64,000 nucleotides of DNA, taken from the NCBI RefSeq assembly GCF_001854475.1, contig NZ_MNAN01000031.1, positions 62,001-126,000 of the forward strand, written 5' to 3'. A program made the translations under genes and the position numbers. The stretch is from Pseudoalteromonas byunsanensis. GTDB taxonomy: Bacteria > Pseudomonadota > Gammaproteobacteria > Enterobacterales > Alteromonadaceae. The notes below the pieces were generated by a model. The model ran no database searches, was not told the origin of the DNA, and was given only the letters and a program-made list of their open reading frames with translations. This document shows positions 56,406 through 64,000 of the stretch, piece after piece; the first letter of the stretch is position 1; each line of letters begins with the position of its first letter.

Positions 56406-56963
56406 ATGCAATCATTAGAAAACCATTTTTTAATCGCAATGCCCAGCTTACAGGACCCTTTTTTCAAGCACACGGTAACTTACATCTGTGAGCATAATGA
56501 GAATGGGGCTATGGGCTTAGTTGTTAACCACCCTATTGATGTCACTGTTGGCGAGTTACTAGACAAAATAGAAATCGACAACGACAAAACCACTCCAGCT
56601 GCGGCACAACATGTCTTTGCTGGCGGCCCTGTTCATACAGATAGAGGCTTTGTTCTACATACCCCGAAATTAGGTTACTCATCAAGCCAAGAGCTTAGTT
56701 CCGATATCATGATCACCACATCCAAAGATGTGTTAGCGTCGTTGACTTCAACTAGTTGTCCTGAGGCATTTTTAATCACTTTAGGGTATGCCGGATGGGA
56801 ACGCGGTCAATTGGAAAAAGAGTTACTTGAAAACTCGTGGCTAGTGATTGAAGCCGATCCCGCTATTATATTCAATACACCTCCAGAACAGCGTTGGGAA
56901 AAAGCAGTGCAAATGCTGGGGATTGATGCAGCGCAGCTCAGCTCTCAAGCTGGGCACGCTTAG
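56406..56963 (+). CDS. yqgE: YqgE/AlgH-family protein
   Basis: 185 aa, the family length. Opens [21 protein letters not shown] and has NHPIDV and GYAGW. Function not established. Sits 8 bases before ruvX, the standard arrangement. Confidence 0.95.
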   Translation: MQSLENHFLIAMPSLQDPFFKHTVTYICEHNENGAMGLVVNHPIDVTVGELLDKIEIDNDKTTPAAAQHVFAGGPVHTDRGFVLHTPKLGYSSSQELSSDIMITTSKDVLASLTSTSCPEAFLITLGYAGWERGQLEKELLENSWLVIEADPAIIFNTPPEQRWEKAVQMLGIDAAQLSSQAGHA

Positions 56964-56971
56964 AAGTAGAT

Positions 56972-57418
56972 ATGACAAAAAAAGAAAAAGCTCGCCCAGG
57001 CGAGCGCACTATTATGGGGTTTGATTTTGGTACCAAAAGCATTGGTATTGCTGTAGGCCAAGAGATAACCGGCACCGCGACCAGTTTAGGCGCAGTTAAA
57101 GCCAGAGACGGCATTCCAAATTGGTCTGAAATAGAAGCTCATGTTCTCCAATGGCAACCCGATTTATTAGTCGTTGGATTACCATTGAATATGGATGGCA
57201 CCAATCAGCAAGTCACTTTTGCAGCAAAGAAGTTTGCTAATCGGCTACACAATAATTACCGTTTACCCGTAGAAACCCACGATGAACGCCTAACTACCGC
57301 TGATGCCAAAGCACGGCTATTTGAACAAGGTGGCTACAGAAACTTGGGCAAAGGAAATGTTGACAGCATGTCGGCGGTCATAATTTTAGAAAGTTATTTT
57401 GAAAGCTTGTGGCAATAA
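56972..57418 (+). CDS. ruvX: Holliday-junction resolvase-like RuvX (YqgF)
   Basis: 148 aa, RNase H-like fold. [15 protein letters not shown] carries the first catalytic Asp, and [10 protein letters not shown] the second region. Involved in 16S rRNA 5' maturation. Convergent with the next gene, 12 bases apart. Confidence 0.95.
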   Translation: MTKKEKARPGERTIMGFDFGTKSIGIAVGQEITGTATSLGAVKARDGIPNWSEIEAHVLQWQPDLLVVGLPLNMDGTNQQVTFAAKKFANRLHNNYRLPVETHDERLTTADAKARLFEQGGYRNLGKGNVDSMSAVIILESYFESLWQ

Positions 57419-57430
57419 GTCCACCTCTTT

Positions 57431-58306
57431 TTACGGCGCTTTAAGTTCCTTCATTTTTGACCAATCGGGGATAAATCCGGCTTGAGCATAGGCATTTTTC
57501 ACAACGCCCTGTGCTCTCAACTTTTGCAACCCTTTTTGTAACGCTGCGAAAGCCCGCTCACCGTCGGGATGTAACTTAGATACGACAAAATGACGGCTAC
57601 CTTCAAGTAATACAACCCATTTGGGGTGCGCCACAAGGTGGATCCCTTCAAGCTTGTACTCATTGTTTTTACTGGGCATAAGTGGCATCAACATAAAATC
57701 TACCCACTGCATACTTACCATTCTTGCTTGTGCTACCCACTCATGTTCAATCACATGTTTTTTAAGTGGTAATTGTTGCAAAGTAGTCCAATCGGTACGC
57801 CAACGAGGGGTGCTGACCGCAGAAAGCGCTTTTAGGTCATTCCAGTGGCTTATATTTACGACTTGACGATTATCGGGAGCATAGAAAATCCCCGCATAAT
57901 ACTCACCATGACGGATCACCGCTTCACTAATATAAATATGTTGCTGTATATGTTGTGCATCAGCCAACCAGTAACTATCAAAGCTCAGTAACAATTTACC
58001 CTGCTCTAATAATTTGGTGTTTCGAAAATTAACATTGCCGGTTTGATAAGTGAATTTTTTATCAAACCCGCCTAACAATAAGGCTTTTTGTATCAAGACC
58101 ATATCAACGACATCCCGCCGTATATAACCACCACTAAAATCATCAACTTCCAGTGGTGAGCGGCCTTTTAAAAAACGTTGATAGTCAGCAAATACATCAT
58201 CACGAATGTACATCTGTACACTCTCGTTTTGTGCATAACTGGGTGTTTGCAGCACCCAGAGCAATATGCACAATAAACGCAAGCGCTTAATTTTTATCCA
58301 ACCCAT
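57431..58306 (-). CDS. Periplasmic substrate-binding-like protein
   Basis: 291 aa with a signal peptide (cleavage near residue 26, SYAQNES). The layout resembles SBP family 3 (amino-acid binding) with no transporter genes beside it. Such orphan proteins are common in Pseudoalteromonas and Shewanella; ligand unknown. Its 5' end overlaps pilU by 20 bases. Confidence 0.65.
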   Translation of the reverse strand: MGWIKIKRLRLLCILLWVLQTPSYAQNESVQMYIRDDVFADYQRFLKGRSPLEVDDFSGGYIRRDVVDMVLIQKALLLGGFDKKFTYQTGNVNFRNTKLLEQGKLLLSFDSYWLADAQHIQQHIYISEAVIRHGEYYAGIFYAPDNRQVVNISHWNDLKALSAVSTPRWRTDWTTLQQLPLKKHVIEHEWVAQARMVSMQWVDFMLMPLMPSKNNEYKLEGIHLVAHPKWVVLLEGSRHFVVSKLHPDGERAFAALQKGLQKLRAQGVVKNAYAQAGFIPDWSKMKELKAP

Positions 58307-59405
58307 CTACCGTAACTCCTTGTAAGAAGCCTGCGCCTTGCTGTTCATTATTTTGCAACTTGATCATCAGTCGTAGATCATTCGGTGAATCTGCGTGATG
58401 CAATGCATCTGCGTAATTAATACGTTGTTGTTTGTAAAGCTCAAACAAGGCCTGATCAAAGGTCTGCATCCCCATATCTTTGGACTTAGCCATGGCTTCT
58501 TTGATAGAGCCTACATCTCCTTTTTTAATTAGTTCGGCAACCAACGGAGTGTTAAGCAAGATTTCAATTGCAGCCACTCGTCCGTCACCTTTTGCTGCCG
58601 GCACGAGTTGCTGAGCCACAATCGCGCGCAGGTTAAGTGAGAGATCGTATTTTAATTTGTCATGCTTTTCTTTTGGTACTAGATGCATAATACGGTCAAT
58701 AGCCTGATTCGCATTATTTGCGTGCAGCGTCGCTACGCATAAGTGCCCCGTTTCTGCAAAGCTCAGCGCATATTCCATGGTTTCCTGTGAGCGTATCTCA
58801 CCTATTAAAATAACGTCCGGCGCCTGACGAAGAGAGCTTTTCAATGCGGCTTCAAAACTTTCGGTGTCCAACCCTACTTCACGTTGGGTAATAATGCTCT
58901 TTTTGTGTTCATGAACAAATTCTATCGGGTCTTCAATTGTTAGAATATGACCTCTTTGATTACGGTTGCGATAACCTAACAAGGCAGCTAATGACGTTGA
59001 CTTACCTGTGCCTGTACCACCAACAAACAATACCAACCCTCTTTTTGCCATGATCACATCGGTAAGTACCGAGGGTAAACCAAGCTCGGCAACATCTGGG
59101 ATCTCTGTGATGATCCTGCGTATAACCATGCCAGCACAATCACGCTGCCAAAATGCAGACACCCTAAAGCGCCCAGCATCGGTAACAATTGCAAAATTAC
59201 ATTCTTTATGCTCATGAAATTCCAGCTTTTGCTTGTCATTCATGATCGACTCCACCAGCTTTAAAGAGTCTTTTGCATCTAGACTTTCATCACCCAGAGG
59301 TCTTAATTCGCCATCTACTTTTGCACTGATCACCAACCCGGCTGACACAAATAAATCCGATGCTTGCTTATCCACCATCATCTGTAAATAGTTATTTAAC
59401 GTCAT
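58287..59405 (-). CDS. pilU: Twitching-motility ATPase PilU
   Basis: 372 aa. Walker A GGTGTGKSTS, Asp box and Walker B region LIGEIRSQETM, and His box ETGHLCVATLH. Accessory retraction ATPase for type IV pili. Paralogue of PilT encoded 11 bases upstream. Confidence 0.94.
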   Translation of the reverse strand: MTLNNYLQMMVDKQASDLFVSAGLVISAKVDGELRPLGDESLDAKDSLKLVESIMNDKQKLEFHEHKECNFAIVTDAGRFRVSAFWQRDCAGMVIRRIITEIPDVAELGLPSVLTDVIMAKRGLVLFVGGTGTGKSTSLAALLGYRNRNQRGHILTIEDPIEFVHEHKKSIITQREVGLDTESFEAALKSSLRQAPDVILIGEIRSQETMEYALSFAETGHLCVATLHANNANQAIDRIMHLVPKEKHDKLKYDLSLNLRAIVAQQLVPAAKGDGRVAAIEILLNTPLVAELIKKGDVGSIKEAMAKSKDMGMQTFDQALFELYKQQRINYADALHHADSPNDLRLMIKLQNNEQQGAGFLQGVTVDGLDKN

Positions 59406-59416
59406 CTACCTACTCC

Positions 59417-60460
59417 TCAATAACTACTGCTGCCAGGCTTTTCTTGCGTTCTACCGTGTAAATCTTGCTGAGAAATTAAACCACGATTCACCAAATTACT
59501 TAGACACTGCTCCATTGTCTGCATTCCATGAATTGCACCTGTTTGAATAGTAGAATACATCTGTGGAATTTTATCTTCTCGGATCAAGTTACGAATAGCC
59601 GGTACTCCCAGCATTATTTCATGCGCGGCGATTCGACCACCACCAACTTTCCTGACCAGTGTTTGTGAGATCACAGCCTGTAATGACTCTGAGAGCATGG
59701 AACGGATCATGTCTTTCTCTTCCCCTGGAAAAACATCAATAATTCGATCTATGGTTTTTGGTGCTGAAGTAGTATGCAAAGTACCAAATACTAGATGTCC
59801 AGTTTCGGCAGCCGTCATGGCCAAGCGAATGGTTTCTAAGTCCCGTAATTCCCCAACCAAAATAACATCAGGATCTTCACGCAAGGCGCTGCGTAATGCT
59901 GCATTAAAGCTATGAGTGTCACGGTGAACCTCACGTTGGTTTATTAAACACTTTTGATTTTTGTGAACAAACTCAATGGGGTCTTCGATTGTTAGCACAT
60001 GGTAATGTTGCGTGGCATTGATATGATCGACCAAAGCGGCAAGGGTTGTTGATTTACCCGAGCCGGTTGGGCCAGTTACAAGTACCAAACCTTTACGGTA
60101 CTCCGCTATTTTACGAAAAATATCTGGCGCGCCCAGATCATCCAAACTTAAAACCTGAGAAGGGATTGTACGAAATACAGCTGCGGGACCACGGTTGGTA
60201 TTGAATGCATTGACACGAAAGCGGGCTAAATTAGGGACTTCAAAAGAGAAATCTACCTCAAGATTTTGCTCATAGTCTCTGCGCTGGTTATCATTCATAA
60301 TATCGTACACTAGATTGTTTACATCTTTTGCTTCGAGCGCGGGAATATTAACGCGGCGCACGTCGCCATCAACGCGTATCATTGGCGATACGCCCGATGA
60401 TAAATGTAAATCCGAGGCTTTGTGTTGCACACTAAAAGCCAATAACTCAGTAATATCCAT
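59417..60460 (-). CDS. pilT: Twitching-motility ATPase PilT
   Basis: 347 aa from ATG 60460 (MDITELLAFSVQHKASDLHLS), which has GGAG at seven bases; the frame opens further to 60568. Walker A GPTGSGKSTT, Walker B VILVGELRDLET, and His box TGHLVFGTLHT. Main retraction motor. Divergent from yggS with only 30 bases between. Confidence 0.96.
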   Translation of the reverse strand: MDITELLAFSVQHKASDLHLSSGVSPMIRVDGDVRRVNIPALEAKDVNNLVYDIMNDNQRRDYEQNLEVDFSFEVPNLARFRVNAFNTNRGPAAVFRTIPSQVLSLDDLGAPDIFRKIAEYRKGLVLVTGPTGSGKSTTLAALVDHINATQHYHVLTIEDPIEFVHKNQKCLINQREVHRDTHSFNAALRSALREDPDVILVGELRDLETIRLAMTAAETGHLVFGTLHTTSAPKTIDRIIDVFPGEEKDMIRSMLSESLQAVISQTLVRKVGGGRIAAHEIMLGVPAIRNLIREDKIPQMYSTIQTGAIHGMQTMEQCLSNLVNRGLISQQDLHGRTQEKPGSSSY

Positions 60461-60490
60461 GTATGACTCCACTACGAGCTGAAAAATAAT

Positions 60491-61186
60491 ATGGTTACAA
60501 TAGCAGAACGCCTTAAATCCGCCTACGCTCGCGTAGAAAAAGCCGCCCAACAACGTCAATCTGATCACTTTAATGATCAGCCTGTTACTATTTTAGCAGT
60601 TTCTAAGACCAAGCCAGTTGAACTTATTGAACAAGCTTATATACACGGACACCGTCAATTTGGCGAGTCCTATGTGCAAGAAGCTGTTGATAAGGTTATT
60701 CATTTAAAAGAAAAAAGAGACATTGAGTGGCACTTTATTGGCCCTATTCAATCAAATAAATCTCGTTTAATCGCCGAACATTTTAGCTGGGTACAAAGTG
60801 TAGACCGTGAAAAAATAGCTAGACGTCTTAACGAGCAACGCCCCAATAACCTTTTGCCATTGAATGTGCTTATACAAGTGAATATCAGTGCAGATGAGAA
60901 CAAATCAGGTTGTCGCTTAGAAGAAATAGATCAACTAGCTGAGTTTATCCATAACTGCCGCCAGCTTACCCTTAGAGGGTTGATGACCATCACTGAGCAA
61001 ACCGATGATAAAAATAAACAATTACAATATTTCCAGCAAATGAAAGCTTGCTTTGATAGACTAAAGGACCAATATCCTCAGCTAGATACTTTGTCGATGG
61101 GTATGAGTGGTGATTTAGAACCAGCAATTGCAGCTGGCGCTACCATGGTACGCATTGGCACTGATATTTTTGGCTCAAGAAAATAA
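60491..61186 (+). CDS. yggS: PLP homeostasis protein YggS
   Basis: 231 aa. PLP-lysine segment AVSKTKPVELI, and GMSGDLEPAI with MVRIGTDIFG. Keeps PLP levels balanced. Standard yggS-proC-yggT order. Confidence 0.96.
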   Translation: MVTIAERLKSAYARVEKAAQQRQSDHFNDQPVTILAVSKTKPVELIEQAYIHGHRQFGESYVQEAVDKVIHLKEKRDIEWHFIGPIQSNKSRLIAEHFSWVQSVDREKIARRLNEQRPNNLLPLNVLIQVNISADENKSGCRLEEIDQLAEFIHNCRQLTLRGLMTITEQTDDKNKQLQYFQQMKACFDRLKDQYPQLDTLSMGMSGDLEPAIAAGATMVRIGTDIFGSRK

Positions 61187-61200
61187 GGTAAGTACTCGCT

Positions 61201-62022
61201 ATGTCTAATAAAACAATTGCATTCATCGGCACCGGTAATATGAGCTATGCAATCATCGGCGGCATGATTAAAAATGGCTTTGCACCGCAAAGCATTATTG
61301 CCACCAACCGCAATCAAGACAAACTTGCAAAAGTGGCTGCCGACTTCCAAGTACAAACCACCTCAGATAATAACCAAGCTTTACGTGATGCAGACGTCAT
61401 CGTGCTCTCTGTAAAACCACAAATGATGGCCGAGCTATGTCAAAGCTTTATAGACTCAGGTGTAGATTTCAGCGATAAGCTATTTATTTCTGTTGCAGCT
61501 GGCATTACCGTTGCACGACTCAGAGCAATGCTAGCTCAAAAAGTAAAAATGGTACGCTGCATGCCAAATACACCTTGCCTATTAGGCCGAGGCGTGTGTG
61601 GCTTATATGGTGAAGATATCAGCTGCGAAGAACGTGAATACGTCACAAAGGTATTCTCAGCCACAGGTATCGCTACATGGGTTGAGCAAGAGTCACAAAT
61701 TAATGATGTGATTGCAGTTACAGGCTCTTCTCCGGCTTATTTCTTTTTGTTTATGGAAGCAATCGAGGAAAAAGCCAAAGCGCTTGGCTTTAGTGATGAG
61801 CAAGCTCGCCAGTTAGTGCAACAAACAGCGTTAGGTGCTGCAGAAATGGCGGTATCGCAACCTGATATCAGCATTGCTCAGCTAAGAGCTAACGTAACCT
61901 CTAAAGGTGGCACCACTCATGCCGCGGTAGAGCATTTAAAATCTCAACATTTACACTCAACGGTAGCCGGCGCAATGGATGCTTGTATTGCCCGCGCTGA
62001 AGAAATGGAACAGGAAATATAA
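61201..62022 (+). CDS. proC: Pyrroline-5-carboxylate reductase
   Basis: 273 aa. N-terminal FIGTGNMSYAI nucleotide motif, MPNTPCLLGRG and the C-terminal TSKGGTTHAAVE signature. Last step of proline synthesis. Confidence 0.97.
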   Translation: MSNKTIAFIGTGNMSYAIIGGMIKNGFAPQSIIATNRNQDKLAKVAADFQVQTTSDNNQALRDADVIVLSVKPQMMAELCQSFIDSGVDFSDKLFISVAAGITVARLRAMLAQKVKMVRCMPNTPCLLGRGVCGLYGEDISCEEREYVTKVFSATGIATWVEQESQINDVIAVTGSSPAYFFLFMEAIEEKAKALGFSDEQARQLVQQTALGAAEMAVSQPDISIAQLRANVTSKGGTTHAAVEHLKSQHLHSTVAGAMDACIARAEEMEQEI

Positions 62023-62031
62023 GGTTAATCT

Positions 62032-62565
62032 ATGAACGCCATGCAATTTTTAATTGGGATCGTGTTTGATCTATTTTTAATGGTCGTATTATTGCGATTC
62101 TGGCTACAGTTAGTGCGCGCGGATTTTTATAACCCGCTGAGCCAAACAGTAGTGAAGGTGACTTCTTTTGCGGTCAACCCGCTTCGTAAAATCATTCCCG
62201 GCGTTGGCGGATTAGACTTAGCCTCCTTATTGCTGGCGTTCATTGTAGGCTTTGCTAAAGTTTCTTTATTGATGGTGCTTTTTTATGGCGGCTGGAACCC
62301 TCTTGGAGCGCTGATCAATGGTGTCATCACAGTACTGAAAGAAGCATTTTCTTTGGTATTTTGGATCTTAATTATTAGAGCCATTATGAGTTGGGTCGTG
62401 CAGGGCTATAACCCAATCGCTGCTGTTTTCGATCAGTTAACTGAGCCTATGCTGCGACCTATTCGCAAAGTCATTCCTCCGCTAGGTGGTTTAGACTTAT
62501 CGATTTTGGTGTTGCTCATCGGCATGCAGTTTTTACAATTGCTGGTGATGGACTTACTCACTTAG
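62032..62565 (+). CDS. yggT: YggT-family membrane protein
   Basis: 177 aa with two YGGT repeats, each of two membrane helices ending in NPLRKIIPGVGGLD and PIRKVIPPLGGLD. Role undefined, linked to osmotic and septal functions in other bacteria. Confidence 0.94.
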   Translation: MNAMQFLIGIVFDLFLMVVLLRFWLQLVRADFYNPLSQTVVKVTSFAVNPLRKIIPGVGGLDLASLLLAFIVGFAKVSLLMVLFYGGWNPLGALINGVITVLKEAFSLVFWILIIRAIMSWVVQGYNPIAAVFDQLTEPMLRPIRKVIPPLGGLDLSILVLLIGMQFLQLLVMDLLT

Positions 62566-62577
62566 GAGCAATACATC

Positions 62578-63015
62578 ATGAAAAAATATTTATCACTCGC
62601 CTTATTGTTGTTTGTATGTGCCTTTGCAAATGCAAGCTCTGAGCAAGGTGGTCAATTTAAAAATTTAGGTCCATGGCAAGTGCATTATATTGCTTTTCCA
62701 TCAACCTTTATTCAACCAACCATCGCAAAAGCGTACGACATAGATCGCAGCAACTACAAAGCTGTTGTGAATATTTCAGTATTAAAGAACAATGCTGAAA
62801 AAACCGCTCAAAAAGCGACCTTAACCGGTGAAGCTCGTAACTTAATTGGGACCAAGCAAGATCTAGAGTTCAAAGAAGTGATAGATGGCGATGCCATTTA
62901 TTACCTAGCACAAATTGCTTTTAACAACGAAGAAACTTACCGTTTTACCATCAATATTGCTCAAGGCAATAATCGGCAGGTATTAAAGTTTCAACAAAAA
63001 TTTTATGTGGATTAA
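62578..63015 (+). CDS. DUF4426 periplasmic protein
   Basis: 145 aa with a signal peptide (cleavage near residue 19, ANASSEQ). Small beta-rich domain with QVHYIAFPSTFIQPTIAKAY. Characteristically sits between yggT and rdgB in Pseudoalteromonas, Shewanella and Vibrio. Function unknown. Confidence 0.88.
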   Translation: MKKYLSLALLLFVCAFANASSEQGGQFKNLGPWQVHYIAFPSTFIQPTIAKAYDIDRSNYKAVVNISVLKNNAEKTAQKATLTGEARNLIGTKQDLEFKEVIDGDAIYYLAQIAFNNEETYRFTINIAQGNNRQVLKFQQKFYVD

Positions 63016-63021
63016 CGCAGT

Positions 63022-63615
63022 ATGACCCAACAAATTGTCTTGGCAACAGGTAACCAAGGTAAAGTAAAAGAGCTCGCTAGTATGTTAAGCGAGCTCAAAA
63101 TTGAAGTATTACCACAAAGTCAGTTCAACGTACCTGACGTGGCAGAAACCGGCACTACTTTTGTAGAGAACGCCATTATCAAAGCTCGACATGCAGCTAA
63201 AATTACAGGCCTCCCTGCGATTGCTGATGATTCAGGTTTAGAAGTTGATGCCCTAGATGGTGCACCTGGTGTTTACTCAGCTCGGTACGCCGGTATTGAT
63301 GCCAATGACCAAGACAATATCGACAAGTTGCTTAAAGCCCTTGAAGGTCAACCCAAACGAACCGCGCGCTTTTGGTGTGTACTTGTTTATATGCGCCATG
63401 CCGACGATCCTACTCCATTAATTTGCCAAGCAAGCTGGGATGGTGAAATCACGACTCAACAACAAGGCCGAGAAGGGTTTGGCTATGATCCAGTATTTTT
63501 CGTGCCAGAACAGAACTGCACCAGCGCTGAGCTCAGCAAAGAGCAAAAAAATGCACTAAGCCACCGTGGTCAGGCACTTACTATGCTGTTGCGTCAATTA
63601 CAGGACAATCTGTGA
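63022..63615 (+). CDS. rdgB: dITP/XTP pyrophosphatase
   Basis: 197 aa. [10 protein letters not shown] loop, [17 protein letters not shown] and the SHRGQAL end motif. Removes non-canonical purine nucleotides. Overlaps hemW by 4 bp. Confidence 0.96.
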   Translation: MTQQIVLATGNQGKVKELASMLSELKIEVLPQSQFNVPDVAETGTTFVENAIIKARHAAKITGLPAIADDSGLEVDALDGAPGVYSARYAGIDANDQDNIDKLLKALEGQPKRTARFWCVLVYMRHADDPTPLICQASWDGEITTQQQGREGFGYDPVFFVPEQNCTSAELSKEQKNALSHRGQALTMLLRQLQDNL

Positions 63616-64000
63616 AGTTACCTCCTCTTAGTTTATACATTCACGTCCCTTGGTGTGTACAAAAATGTCCTTACTGTGACTTCAATAGTCACAGCTTAAA
63701 AGGAAAAATTCCAGAGCAAGAATATGTACAGCATTTGTTAGACGATCTGAAGGCCGACTTACACCTTGTACAAGACAGAAAGCTACACAGTATTTTCATT
63801 GGCGGAGGCACACCGAGCTTATTATCTGCAAACGCCTATAGTCATTTGTTAACACAGATACAAGCACTCATACCTTTTGAAGATGATATAGAAATCACGC
63901 TAGAGGCCAATCCAGGGACTGTTGAAACAGACCGTTTTGCGCACTATGTTCAAGCTGGCATTAATCGTATTTCAATTGGTGTACAAAGCTTGCAAGCAGA
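63612..64000 (+). CDS. hemW: HemW-type radical SAM haem chaperone, 3' end beyond window
   Basis: First 129 codons from a GTG start that overlaps the rdgB stop. The protein begins [13 protein letters not shown] and has [10 protein letters not shown], the CX3CX2C iron-sulphur motif, then [11 protein letters not shown] and EANPGT. Delivers haem to respiratory proteins; earlier often misnamed coproporphyrinogen oxidase. Confidence 0.95.
   Translation, partial: MKLPPLSLYIHVPWCVQKCPYCDFNSHSLKGKIPEQEYVQHLLDDLKADLHLVQDRKLHSIFIGGGTPSLLSANAYSHLLTQIQALIPFEDDIEITLEANPGTVETDRFAHYVQAGINRISIGVQSLQA

Noticed and set aside
1..64000. CRISPR arrays, tRNA or rRNA genes, complete insertion sequences or prophage
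   Set aside because: No regular spaced repeats, no tRNA cloverleaf or CCA-end pattern, no transposase or phage structural gene was seen. A tRNA or repeat finder would be the decisive check.

Overview
The window looks like a chromosomal segment of a marine gammaproteobacterium of the Pseudoalteromonas type. This is inferred from gene content and order, not from a database search. The right part holds standard gammaproteobacterial housekeeping blocks: pyrE-rph-yicC, parE/parC, yqiA-cpdA-yqiB-nudF, tolC, glnE, rsmE-gshB-yqgE-ruvX, pilTU, and yggS-proC-yggT-rdgB-hemW. The pairing of mpl with ubiX and a PanP-type aspartate decarboxylase fit the same lineage. No rRNA, tRNA, CRISPR array or intact insertion sequence was seen.

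Region 1 (1-20760) is a biosynthetic cluster and the most interesting part. A long, tightly coupled minus-strand operon begins near 17680 with a 16-codon gene carrying an excellent Shine-Dalgarno, followed by a stem-loop without a U-tract. It continues with a 508-aa protein that reads as an N-terminal RRE-like winged helix joined to a haem-oxygenase-like diiron oxidase. Next come an MFS transporter, a PF14907-type nucleotidyltransferase, an M3 peptidase, an ABC ATPase with two FtsX/MacB-type permeases, a large FAD/NAD(P) protein, a class III aminotransferase, a phosphoglycerate-kinase-like protein, an iron alcohol dehydrogenase, a zinc alcohol dehydrogenase, an ArgC-like reductase, and a 2-hydroxyacid dehydrogenase cut by the left edge. 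A divergent plus-strand unit encodes a PEP mutase with the full EDK-x5-NS signature, an HlyD/MacA adaptor and a VOC protein. My reading is a phosphonate pathway: PEP to phosphonopyruvate, then phosphonolactate (a phosphonate analogue of 3-phosphoglycerate), its acyl phosphate, an aldehyde, and a C3 amino- or hydroxy-phosphonate. This is coupled to a very short ribosomal peptide, possibly as a Trojan-horse conjugate. The pathway and the coupling are inference; the gene set and motifs are seen.

Region 2 (20761-32836) carries a GAF-GGDEF diguanylate cyclase, panP, a degenerate GGDEF/EAL membrane protein, a TrmB-like methyltransferase, an ABC-2 exporter, ubiX, mpl, pyrE, rph and yicC.

Region 3 (32837-38703) is accessory and AT-rich. 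It holds two paralogous Xre/membrane systems, one fused and one split by an inserted small gene, a two-gene unit resembling a toxin-antitoxin pair, a decayed fatty-acyl-AMP ligase plus acyl-carrier protein relic, and a YcaQ-type DNA glycosylase. Several palindromes lie upstream of the regulators.

Region 4 (38704-64000) is ordinary core genome: topoisomerase IV with a sugar dehydrogenase lodged between its subunit genes, ADP-ribose/cAMP turnover, TolC, a lipid A acyltransferase, GlnE, glutathione synthesis, twitching-motility ATPases, proline synthesis, and the 5' end of hemW at the right edge.
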